Source of the DNA: Phylloscopus collybita
Taxonomy: Eukaryota; Chordata; Aves; Passeriformes; Phylloscopidae
Direction: 5' to 3'
NCBI GenBank assembly: GCA_027886175.1
Contig: JAJNNQ010000009.1
Coordinates: 15,349,501 to 15,413,500, forward strand
DNA: 64,000 nucleotides
The notes beneath the pieces were generated by a model that saw only the letters and a program-made list of their open reading frames with translations, made no database searches and was not told where the DNA came from. Positions within the stretch are counted from its first letter, which is position 1. The number at the start of each line of letters is the position of its first letter. Shown here piece by piece: positions 26,485 to 37,000 of the stretch. The translations under genes were made by a program, and so were the position numbers.

Positions 26485-26669
26485 GGAAGTCACTTTTAAA
26501 ACTGACTAGGAGAAATGCTGTAATTGCCAAGGAGAGGCAGAAGTTAGAGAATAAAAGGTTTTTTCCCTAATAATAAATACAGCTTTATAAATTGATTTAA
26601 AGTCACAAAATGACTGCATACTCTCTGCAGGACACAAAGGGCCTCAGATAGGCTCACACAATTTTAATT
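26485..26669. other. Gap between the old + strand CR1 and the younger - strand CR1
   Basis: AT-rich and unassigned. It could be the unrecognisable remainder of the old CR1 into which the next element inserted. Confidence 0.4.
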
Positions 26670-27265
26670 CTTGGACAGAAACCTCTGGAAATTATCTAGT
26701 CCAGTCTCCTGCTAGAAGAAGAACCAGTCTCGAAGATTAATCCATCTTCAAAGTTAGGTCAGGCCACTCAGGGCTTGTCCAGACAAGTTCAGAAAATCTC
26801 TCAGGATGAAGATTTCAGTCTCTCTGGGCAACCTATTCCAGCATTTGATCACCCTCAGGGCTGAGAAGTTTTCTTATGACGACACAGAATTTTCCTTGCT
26901 GTAGCTTTGGTGGATGCACAAGTTTGCTCCCTCTCCCTCTAACCAGCCCCAAGGTTGTACAAGTTTCCCTTCAGCTTTCTCTTGTTCAGGCAACAAAAGG
27001 CCTCTCAGCTCTCTCAGCTGCAATCCAGCCCCTTGAACACCTGGATTTTCTCAGCTGAACTTGTTCCAGTTTGCCATCCTCTCTATTGTACTGCAAACCC
27101 CAAAGCTGGGCACAGCCCATGGGCACCACTCATCCTCTGTTCTCAAAGAGCAGGGGGAGCTCTGCTACAGAACCCAAAACACAGGAAAAGCCACGTTTTT
27201 ATCACATTATTATACCTGACACTAGGTGCTCTTAGGATGAACTTGTTCCCAACCTCTACTCACTG
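26670..27265 (-). mobile_element. CR1 LINE 3' fragment, moderately diverged
   Basis: Read on the + strand, the landmarks appear in the order of a reversed CR1. ACCTCTGGAAATTATCTAGTCCAG comes first, then TCTCTGGGCAACCTATTCCAG, then CTCTCAGCTCTCTCAGCTG, then CAAAGCTGGGCACAG, ending near the CAACTTGTT-like block. The element therefore runs on the - strand with its 3' end at the low coordinate. It is 5'-truncated near 27265, as is usual for CR1. The terminal CATAGAAT units are lost or unrecognisable, and no target-site duplication is expected for CR1. The + strand frame at 26955-27266 is antisense to it and not a gene. Confidence 0.85.
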
Positions 27266-28655
27266 ACAGGCTACAAGGCGGGAAATCACTTCCAGTTTTA
27301 CTGGAAGTTCCCCTGAGGGGACTATCAGAAATATTGATAAATACAGCAAATGCATTTTTAAGTGGTGGAGGAAATCACTATGAGTTTTAATCACCTTATT
27401 GCCCCCTGTGTTTCTCTAGACAAGCACAGGAGAATGTCTCAGATAAACTGCCAATTCTATTTTTCTTCTTCTTTCTCATGTTCAGAAAAAAAAAATCACA
27501 CAATAAAAAGAGCCTCTCTCTTGTACTGCCTCAGAAAAAGCACTGCAGCAAACATCTAGTAAATTCCCAGGTCAGCAAAAAGAAGTCAAGCAAGAAAATT
27601 TCTGCTTGCAAAGTGTGTCCCACAGTAAGTCTGTTGAGTGGCAAAGAGCCTTCCTTCAGCTGCCAAAGGACTGAATTGACAGTAACCTTTATACATATAT
27701 GGTTGAAGTATTAAAGCTCACGGTGCATGACTAAAGGAAAACCAACTGGTCCCTATTTTTAGACTCTGTAACAGAGGTTCTGTCTATATTCCTCCATCTA
27801 CATTTAAAACTATTTTGGTTCTAAAATGCATGATTTTTGGCAGAGAAACAAGCCAAGGTGAAAACATCACTAAATATTAGCCAATGCATCTTCACAAGTC
27901 ATGATCCATGTAAGCACTCTTAATACTGCATAAACCATGGAAACAAATTGTTTACACTTCCTTTGTAAAAGCCAAGGAAAGGACTCTAGAAAAAAACATA
28001 AGGATTCAGAACCTTCGTGGTCTGAAACCCCCACATTCTAAGACACAACCAAAGCAGTCAGCTTCACCACTTCTCTGAAACTTTTCAAGCTGGAAAATTC
28101 AGCCCAAGGACATTTTATAGAGGAACAAAAAATTATTTAAGTTCTTTGTGGTCATCTCCTAGCACAGATTGCAGAAACTGTAACCAGGTTTATATCCAGT
28201 TTACAAGATGGGTAGTCCTTCTCCACCCATGACTTCAAAGCCTGCACAGGCCAAGTTCATAACTTAAGAACTTTTGTACCAGAGTAGGGCAACAACACCT
28301 CCAACTTAGTATCCTGTAGATGCCTGGAGAAGACTAAAAAGGTCATATCCTTTAAGATATCCTTCATGTTTTCAGCCAGGGCTGAAGAGGTAAGTTTCTT
28401 GCATAGTTGCCTTTTTGGATTTATCCTTCATGAATTTGTAAAACTTTTTTTTTTTTTTTTTAATCCTTCTAAGCTTTGGCCAAAATCAGTATTGTTTGCA
28501 AGTTGATTATATGCACTGTGATAGGTACACCCCTGGCACGTTCTAAATCTGCCATGGGATAATTTCACTCCTCATACCTTAATAATGAGAAACACTGAAC
28601 CTCTTTATGTCCCTTCATGCCACTCACTTTTATAACCTCCTATCTCATCTCCTGC
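27266..28655. other. Unassigned stretch between CR1 copies
   Basis: Short lysine-rich frames at 27362-27714 are not recognisable. The segment 28480-28655 may be a more decayed end of the following ancient CR1. The T16 run at about 28445-28461 and the T-run near 28673-28686 are simple. Confidence 0.45.
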
Positions 28656-28659
28656 CTTC

Positions 28660-29130
28660 CCCCTCATTAATCTTTTTTTTTTTTTTCAATGCTGAAGAGT
28701 CCTGATCTACTTAGACATGTCCTTGTACTAAACTCCTTCTGTACCTTTGATCATTCATGTTGATTTTTCCTGTACCTTTTCTAGCTTTGTTTTGTCCTTT
28801 TTGAGACACTGGAACAGCATACAGGAATCAAGATAAAGGCAATAGCTTCATACAGAGATATAATGATGTTTTCTTTTGTTCTCTTTTCCTTTCGTAATTA
28901 TTTTTAATGTCATATTTGCTGTTTTGATAGCTACTCAGCACAGAAGTGACATTTTTAGAGCACAACCTATTATAATTTGCAGATCTCTTTCTCAAGTGCT
29001 AAAACCAGGAACATGGCACACCATTGCGGATATAATGGGAGGACTGTTTTACATGTACATTACTTTACACTTATGACTCCTGACACCTTATAACCCATTC
29101 ATTCAACACTTTTCTACAATTCTTCAAGTT
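28660..29130 (-). mobile_element. Very old amniote-type CR1 relic
   Basis: On the + strand the order matches the reversed 3' half of the old CR1 lineage common in turtles and crocodilians. CTGAAGAGTCCTGATCT comes first, then CCTTTGATCATTCATGTTG, CTGTACCTTTTCTAG and a TTTTTGAGACACTGGAACAGCATAC match. CATACAGAGATATAATGATGTTTTC and AGATCTCTTTCTCAAG follow, with a TACATGTACATTACTTTACACTTAT end. Every block carries several substitutions and indels. The high-coordinate edge is ill defined (29090-29130). A T tract at about 28673-28686 interrupts it. It is inactive. Being that old, it is likely shared with other birds and perhaps reptiles at the same locus. Confidence 0.75.
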
Positions 29131-29804
29131 GCCTTTTGCCCTAAAGGCAACTCCTCACTTGTCTACTCCCCTCTTTTCCTGGGATTGCAATAGTGGCAAT
29201 GAGGATGAGACTTAGATTTAAGGAGGTCACTGGAAAAAACCCAGTAGTCATAATCCTTACACAAAAAGCTTGGAAACCACTCTAGCTTTTTCAGACAATA
29301 TGAACTATTTTTCCACCATTTGCAATTATGAACGAGCTATTTTTCTACCATGTCTACCAATTATGAATTAAAGTATTAAAAAGTAGTGTTTGGCTTTTTT
29401 TTTTTAATTAAAGACAAAAATAAATATCTGAGGATATCTAATATCAGACTTCCTTAAGTATAACTACCTCAGTTCTATTTCATGGAGTTTTCCTTTAGAG
29501 AGTCAGCTATTTGTGAACAGTTCTCTACTTCTGTAGAATACTTAATGTCTAAATCTTACTGGTAGAAATGTGCTTGCTTTAAAGATCATTTGATCCACTA
29601 ATTTAACTTGTATTAGAAAGGCCCCTCTGCTTGCTGCTCCTGTTAGCTCTAAAATGAACCTCTCCCTCCTCTTATAATTTCTCCTGCTCACCATGCTTTC
29701 AGTTGTGATTTACTTTGATAATCTTTCCCATTTAGTTAATTCCAACACTTTTGACAATGCTGCCATTTCAGTTGTGTGCAATGTAAGAAATCCAACAGAT
29801 TCCC
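29131..29804. other. Unassigned AT-rich stretch before the second LTR
   Basis: It has a T10-like run near 29395 and pyrimidine-rich sequence near 29630-29700. No gene is seen. The final bases before the LTR are the insertion target. Confidence 0.5.
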
Positions 29805-30340
29805 TGTAGGAGAAGGGAATACAGGTGACCTTGCCTCAGGTAACTAACAGATGTGTTAATCACCCAATTCAGCCTCGCCCCTGATGAGTCACAGCTATAG
29901 CCAATAAAGATAAGTGTGATAAAAAGGAGTGGGTTAGCTGGTGAGAGGATCATGAAGGAGGAAGAAAGTTGAGGAAGAGGGAACAAGGGGAACCATGAAG
30001 AAGGATCCTAGGAAGAGGGAATCAGTGCTGTGAGGTCAGTCTGGGTCTGCAGTCAGAGCCTGTTGTTGGAACCTGCAGTCACAGTCTAGCTGGGTAAAAG
30101 CTGCATTCAGAGTCTGCAAACTGATCCAGGCAGTCAGAGTTTAGCAGGAAATAACCAGCAGTCAGAGGCTGCAAGGGACACCTACAGTGAGAGCTTACTG
30201 CAGCCAGAGTCAGTGAACAGTTGAAGTCAGGATGGCTGAGCTGTAAAGAGGAATAAACCAGGACCCTTTTCATGCTGTGGTAAACAAGAAGTCTGTGTCT
30301 CAGCTCATTTCTACCCTCTAACAAGAGGGCTGCTGCAACA
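29805..30340 (+). mobile_element. Solo LTR with internal tandem array
   Basis: The segment begins TGTAGGAGAAGGGAATAC and ends GCTGCTGCAACA, so the termini are TG and CA and the length is about 536 bases. In between it has LTR promoter architecture: CCAAT at 29901-29905, a TATA-like GATAAAAAG near 29918-29926 and AATAAA at 30252-30257. About 83 bases of R/U5-like sequence follow. Flanking ATTCC (29799-29803) and ATTCT (30341-30345) could be a decayed five-base target duplication, but it overlaps awkwardly with the TG start and is not proven. No viral genes lie next to it. It resembles LTRs I associate with avian ERVL-like families, but the family needs a library search. The - strand frame at 30079-30324 is an artefact of the array. 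Confidence 0.75.
30049..30209 (+). repeat. Seven-unit degenerate ~27-bp tandem array inside the LTR
   Basis: The motif GCAGTCAGAG and close variants start at 30049, 30075, 30103, 30130, 30158, 30184 and 30200. Spacings are 26, 28, 27, 28, 26 and 16. The array lies between the TATA-like box and AATAAA of the LTR, in its R or adjacent region. The last unit is shortened. It is either part of the family consensus or an expansion private to this copy. Confidence 0.8.
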
Positions 30341-30518
30341 ATTCTTCTTTAACAGGAGGCATTAAGATGGTTTTACTGTTCCTCTAGAAAGGACTACCCT
30401 GCAGGTCTTTTCAGCCTTTGCTCTCCCCTGCTAAATGACATTGCCTAGTTTAAGGATACATATCAATACAATCTCTTCTCATCCTACTGTAAGCACACAA
30501 TTTTCTGATGATGCATCT

Positions 30519-30580
30519 TCTTTTAAAAACAAAACAAACAATAAACTATTCTTTTAAAAACAAAACAAACAATAAACTAC
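30519..30580. repeat. 31-bp tandem duplication, two near-identical copies
   Basis: The unit TCTTTTAAAAACAAAACAAA... at 30519-30549 is repeated at 30550-30580 with only the last base different. The very low divergence implies a recent duplication or ongoing length variation. Confidence 0.9.
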
Positions 30581-31795
30581 AGCTCTACTTGTCCTGCAGG
30601 TCCTCTGTAAGGATTTCTGTTGCTTATATACAGGGAACAATCCTTTCAGCATTTTTCTTATGCCTTTATCAAGTTATTTTTCAAGCTCTGATCTGAATGC
30701 CGTAATATTTTTACACTTAGGCAGAGTGCGTACATTTTTCTAGGTCCCTTTCTTGGACCTTCTGAATACTGATTTTCTTGTTAGCAATACATCTGACCCT
30801 TTAATTTAATGACACCTTTTATTTTCTGACTGAAATCTGTTTTGATATTGTAGTGTGAATTTTCACTGAAACTCTAATTTGATGTTTCAAAATTAAAATT
30901 ATCCCTATTACATCCAAATGCACTTTACCCTTACAAATGGTCCTTTCAATTTCCTTGGTTTGAACTCCTCATTTTAACATAGATGATTTTTTCAAGTTAG
31001 GCAGTAATATAATGAATTCTGCTGTTCTTATCAGAATATTGAATCTAATTACATTACAGTGACCAAAAGAGTTGGACAGTAGCTTTTGGACAGTAACATT
31101 TTGAACTAGATCCTGTGCACTCTTGCAAACCAACTTTAAAATTTCTTCTTGTCCTTCCCTGAGCAGCTGTTACGTTTAACAGGCCCTTGTGGATTTCAAA
31201 AATATTTGTTTGAAATCGCATTTAACCTATCTTCAAAGGTGATAATGACACTTTCCCATTATAATTGTATTTTTAAGTGACATATTTGAGGACATACTTT
31301 CTGAATAAGTTTTTAAGATTCAAATAAATTATGTTTATAGCTAAATACTAATAAATACAAGGAATAACTATTTAAAAATTGTTCTTCAATAGGTCTCATA
31401 TCCTTAAAAATGGATGGAAGAGGAATAAGGCATAATGAAATAGCAGTATTTTTTCCTTTAAATTCAAAAAACCATTTCAAACTCTGACAGTAGTTCTATG
31501 TTTTCATTTCTTCTATATTTTCTTCCTTTCTCCTAGTCAGTTTCTGCCTTTTTCAGCCACCATTCTAATTTTAATCCTTTTAGTCTGAAGTTTGATCTTC
31601 ATATTCCTTTTAATATTACTCCTATTAAACAAGGAGTAAAGCAAGACAACTCACAGCAATGCCAAAGGACTAAGCAGCCCATATCCACAGGCAGCCATAC
31701 TGACTGAAAAAAGAAATTCTATAAAAAGAATTAGTTTGAAAGATACATTCTTTGTCTGTTTCACAATGTTTTCTGAGACATTGCCACTTTCCTGT

Positions 31796-31818
31796 AAAAA
31801 AAAAAAAAAAAAAAAAAA
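31796..31818. repeat. A23 homopolymer
   Basis: There are 23 uninterrupted A residues preceded by CCTGT. No AATAAA lies within the preceding 40 bases, so a retrocopy tail is not supported. Confidence 0.9.
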
Positions 31819-33520
31819 GGCACCTAGAGGACAAAATTATCTTTTCTAAGGAACATGGAAAATCTGTCTCCTCTTTTCCTTCTCCTTCATTAGTGAAAGA
31901 GTCATCATTTTATCCAAGTTAATCATTATCATTATTAATACCTTGAGAGTCATGGCATCAAAAAATGTCTGTACAAAATTATCACAGACCTGATTCCTAT
32001 TTTGTTGCTTTTAGGACACACAGAAAGGGAAGTTTTGAAAGAGTTTAATGTTAGTAACTTAAGGCATTTTCCATTAAATGCTCCATGAAATAAACTCCTT
32101 GGTAAATAAAGTATAAGGTATTGAAAATTATATAAACATTGTTAAAATGTGGTAAACCAGCATACAATTTTGTTTAAAGTATGATTTGCATGCTTCAAGA
32201 ACACAAGTCTCAAAAAAAAAAAGAAGTTACAGAATGGTAAAAAATACTGACTCCCAGCTGTAGTTTTCTCATATTATCCTTTAAAGTTTTGTTTCAATAT
32301 TTTTATATAGGGTGGTGAATGCAGGCATAGTTTTACCCATCTGTGGGACTGAGCAACATATCCAGGGAAGTAGATCTCCATTCCCCCAAGATTTCAAGCC
32401 ATGCCATTTTAACACAAGTCATTTCCACCTCCTGTTACACAAGGGTAAAGAAACTGATGGCAGCAATTGGCAGTTAAAACTCTTTTGCACAGAAAAGTAG
32501 TCAATGCACATCCCTCATTCTGAGATATGCTTCAGGGACTTTTGGAAAAAAGATGTCAACAGCATCTCCTCATTCTTGTAATGGCTTGTGAATTTAAGCC
32601 TTTTTTTTTCTGAGTGTATAAAAGAGAAGCCCTGCTATTTGAACTCACATATTCATTCATTGAAAAGGCTAGAACATTTTCTATGTCTGCTTGACTTGAT
32701 TCAGATGCTGGCCAAATTAAAAATATACATCAAAAAAATTATTTATATTTCAAAATATGTCTATCACAGGAATGAAGACCGGAGATGCAGCTGTAAATGA
32801 CAAGAGAGATTTATATGCCTATTAGAAGCCTATTCTGTCAGTGTTCACCTGGTATATCCATCACTGATGCTCTGAAAGCACTGTGCTTCACTAAACTCCA
32901 AAAAACCACAGACCCATATGTCTGCGTGATTCCACAGGTAAAGAAGACAAGAAGGTAAAAACAATAAAGTATCATTTTAGTCTAACAAAAACGTTAAAAT
33001 ATCCAGTTTAATAAAAATATTTAAAAGCTGTGTCTGTAGTCCTATTTGCATATCCTCAGGAAAATGTAAATAATCCCTATAGCAGGCAAAACCAACATAA
33101 TACTTTGAAGTTTAGCTCACAAAGGATAATAAATCTCAATTTTTTTCACTTCAGAGAACCCTTATGTGTAATGAAAATGTATACTTCTGTGTCATCTCTC
33201 AACATGGCTCTGGAGTTTTTGAAAATGTAAACCAGTCTAACCTCATTCAAAATAAATAAATAGATCATATGACTTAAAGGCTCTCAAGGGATGAAGCATT
33301 CAGTAACTTCACTGAAGAGTCCACTAGACATCGTAAAACAGATCGAGTTGCAAATGGGACTTACTCTTTACCCTCCATAATGACTGAAAAAAGAGGAAAT
33401 ACTTATGAGACTATCTGCTCTTCAGCACACCTTTTCCTTGCAAGAAACACCTCTACTAAACAAAAAAACCAAATCAAAACACAATATTTTTTTTTTAACA
33501 AATGGAGCTTTTAAAGTATC

Positions 33521-33802
33521 GAATCATAGAATGGATTGTGTTAGAAAGGGCCTTTAGAGGTCATCTAGTCCCAGCCCCCTCCAATGAGCAGGGACATCTT
33601 CAACCTGATCAGATCCTTCAGAGCCCCATCCAACATGACGCTGGATGTTTCCAGGGATGGCACAGCTACCATTTTGCTGGTCAACCTGTGCAAGTGCCTC
33701 ACATGCTCAACATAAAAAATTCCTCCCAAGTATCTTGTCTGACTCTGTCTTCTTTCAGGTCAGAACCACTGTGCCTTGTCCTATTGCTACAGGTCCTATC
33801 AT
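33521..33802 (-). mobile_element. CR1 LINE 3' tail
   Basis: It opens on the + strand with GAATCATAGAATGG, the reversed CR1 terminal octamer, then GAAAGGGCCTTTAGAGGTC and CATCTAGTCCCAGCCCCCT. CAGAGCCCCATCCAACATG, TTTCCAGGGATGG and TGCCTTGTCCTATTGCTAC follow in family order. It is 5'-truncated at about 33802. The 108-codon + strand frame across it (33502-33828) is antisense to the element and not a gene. Confidence 0.92.
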
Positions 33803-33894
33803 ATTTGCACTTACATATCTACATATAAACATGCACATGGAGGAATTCAAATTTAAACAGCCATTTATCTTTTAAAAGACAAATGAGCTTAAAA

Positions 33895-34062
33895 AATAGA
33901 AAAACAAAACAACAAAAAAACCCAATCAACCAACCAAAAAAACAGCAACAACAAAAAACCAACAAAAAAAAAACCAACCAAAAAAAACCCAACCAAAACC
34001 CCCAAACAAACAAACAAACAAAACCAAACAAAAAAACCCAACCCCACCCCAAAACATAGAAA
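33895..34062. repeat. Long A/C low-complexity tract
   Basis: About 165 bases consist almost only of A and C on the + strand: AACC, AAAC and CCCC blocks and a clean CAAA run near 34006-34023. T and G are nearly absent. The complementary strand reads as T/G with GGG blocks. Two long tryptophan/phenylalanine/leucine-rich - frames (33819-34179) are artefacts of it. It is the largest of several such tracts here and lies about 90 bases beyond the truncated 5' end of a CR1. Confidence 0.92.
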
Positions 34063-37000
34063 ACAAATTTTAGAAACTACTGTCCCAATAGATACAGGAA
34101 TAAATACAAAATAAATCTTAAGGCAAATAATATCTACACTTTCAATTTGTAGCAGGAATAGAAGGATAGAGAACAGCAAGGAGTGTGATCAAAGGTAAGG
34201 AATGGATTTCTGTACAAAATGTGACAAAATATAAGATTAGAGAATAGTAGCACTTCCAGCTATAATACTAGAGGACATGTAATGAAACTAGCAGGTGGAG
34301 AAAGAAGTATCTTCTTCACACACTGTACAGTTAAGATGCCTTTTCTTAATATAGAATGCTGCAGATTCCAAATAGATTCATCCTTTAAAAACCCCTACTT
34401 TAAAAAATTCATGGATTAAAAATGCATAAATAACTACTAAGTGCAATGTCATTATCTCCTCTTTGGAGGTAAATTTGAATGGTAAATTGCTAGGAATCAG
34501 AAGACATTCCTAGGATACCTCAATGTATGCTTTTCTTGTTTATTACCTTCTCTAAATGTGCTGACCTCTGACAAAGCCAACATAGAAGCTAAACGAACTT
34601 CACTCTGACCTACAAGAGGTTTTTATGTTTGTATTGCCATTTATATGCCCATAAACCCTCACAAACTCTTCCAAGAGTACACTAATTTTCATTGCAGATA
34701 AAATGACCAAATAAAGCTATACTGCCTAACAAAATTAATTCTTCTTGACAGGAAAAGTTTGGAACCAACTATAATGTACTTCAGGGCAAAGTTATGCATG
34801 TCTATCATATTTTGCAACCTGCACTATGTCAATATCATGCAATACTAACACGTGCTACAATTTAATCTCTCTATAACTTATCTGTATTATTCATGATAAA
34901 TAGTTCACATTTCTATGCACAATATTGATACTCTGCTAACATGACACACGCTGAAAAGAAAGTGGAAAAAAATGTGTAGAGGGCCTTACTATGTCTGGAG
35001 GCATTTTTCTATCAGCAACCAAGCAGGCAGCAGAAATAAAGAATCCTCTCGCCTTCTTAGAGCTGCTGAAATGAGCTGTTTATTTGACTAGCAAGTCATG
35101 GTGTAGACTGTGAAGCCCAACAAACAAGCAAACAAACAAATTTAACACAGCCTCCCAGACAAGTAGGTCACCTCCTTTTCAAGGAAGCAATGTAAACAAA
35201 AGGAGAAACCTCCTAAGATACAGATAGATATCTTTGCAACCTGGGTAAGATTAGATGCTGAGAGAATCTGGATGCTCAGCCTCTTTCAATCATATATTGA
35301 AAGTATCTTGTATAGTTTACAATTGGATTGCTTTTGCTTGCTTGTAAAAAGAGTTTATGCATTGCATAGTATTGAATAATAAACTGTGGTGTGATAATCA
35401 AACTTATTTCTTTATCTTCTGATTGTAAAGAATGTATTTGTTTAACACTTCTTGCTTATGCTGCAGTTCAGCTATGCCAACATAGAAAGAAATTGTTCCT
35501 TCAGCACTGCCTCAGAGTTTATTCTCAAGAATCATTCCCCTGTGTTAGCTGGATTTTTAAGGAGAAACTCATTAAATTCAGTAGTTCCTGTCATAGTATT
35601 ACAGTTTTATAATTACATATTCCTTACAAAATTCCACTCAAATAATTTGCTAAATATTAATTTTCATTTTTAAAAAAGGCAAACACTGTGCCCTGCAACC
35701 TGATGTTTCCTGGGTTTAGATTTTCACCTGTACTATGTGCATCTTCTACCTCATCATAATTCAATCTTTCTGTGACTTTTCCTCTACAATTAGAAGCAGA
35801 AAAGCTTTTCACAGGTTTTAATATTCGAAAATATATATCAACTTAGTGTTACTGATAAACTGAATGTGAGATTTGCAGAGTTACCACCATCAAGCTACTC
35901 TCACAATGAAGAAATTGAGTAACAAAATGATGAAATAATATTGCAGTAAAGGTTCTGAGGAATCAGAATTCTCAGCCAGGAATCCTGTAATTATGTCTCA
36001 GTTGGGTTTTGTCCAACACTACACACAGGAACATGCAGGCTGAAATAATAAATCCATTATTAACATAGTGAGCACAAAAAGGAACAGTTATTCACAGTGA
36101 CTTACATCCATTCAGAAGTGATTCAGGAGCCAGCTATCACAAAATATCACCACAGTGATTAACAGTGGTAAAACCACAAATTCAACATTAGAAATTGTTA
36201 TTGTTATGAAATGACACGAAACAGAAGGGCATCATTTTATATACAGCACTCAGCTTCTGAATACTGAGCACTGTGATGGTTCTCCAATCTTCAAATACAA
36301 AGCAAAAAGAAACTTTAAGAGGAGAGGACAGCAAGGATGGTCATGCATACAGACTGATTTCTGGAAAAGACATACCCATGGAGAAATGGACCAAACCATA
36401 GTACATCCCATGAAAACATGAAGCAGAAAAAGGGATAGGAACTTTTCCCCTACCTACCATATAATTAACTGTGGCATTCATTGCCATGGGATGTTGTAAG
36501 GTCAAAAGTATACACAGGACCAAAGACAAAAAAAAAGCCTCATGAGAAGAAAAGTGCTAAAAAATGGCAAAAGAATGGAATAGTTATTGTGACTACTGTT
36601 ATTAACTGAAAAGTTCTTGAAAGTCTTCTTGACGGAGCCCAAAAAGCCATGACAAGGAAAGATTACATTAAATTTACCCTCAATTTCTCCTACACTTTTC
36701 ATGACTAGTCAGCATATGAATTTCACTGAATACTTAGTAGATGACATGATATAACCATTGTTATGTTTTCTTTTCATTATTTTGTCCTAATTGCACTTTA
36801 AAATAGTTTTTGCCCTTCTCATTGCTATATCATGATATTTATTCTGAACACTTGGCTCAGGTCTCTTTAGTATATTCTCTTCTTGGCTAGACAGATTTTC
36901 CTGATCTAAAAAGCAAGAATATCGGAAAAGCACTGTAGTAAAAATCAGTATTTCTGAAATCCTGTTCTGACCTTCACCCCATTCACACTGCATGTCCTCC

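Larger units (their letters stand above)
30341..33520. other. Unique AT-rich stretch after the second LTR
   Basis: Apart from the 31-bp duplication at 30519-30580 and the A23 run at 31796-31818, nothing is recognisable. The frame at 30508-30696 is built on the duplication. A CAAAA-type patch lies at about 33459-33480, next to a T10 run at 33486-33496. Confidence 0.5.

Noticed and set aside
26955..27266. 103-codon + strand open frame
   Set aside because: Antisense to the CR1 fragment at 26670-27265.
30049..30209. Array in the LTR as a satellite or CRISPR-like repeat
   Set aside because: Units are degenerate, head to tail and confined within LTR boundaries, so they belong to the LTR.
30079..30324. 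81-codon - strand frame
   Set aside because: Falls on the tandem array and R/U5-like part of the solo LTR.
33502..33828. 108-codon + strand open frame
   Set aside because: It lies across the CR1 tail at 33521-33802, antisense to the element.
33819..34179. Tryptophan/phenylalanine-rich - strand frames resembling membrane proteins
   Set aside because: Translation of the A/C low-complexity tract; no real protein composition.
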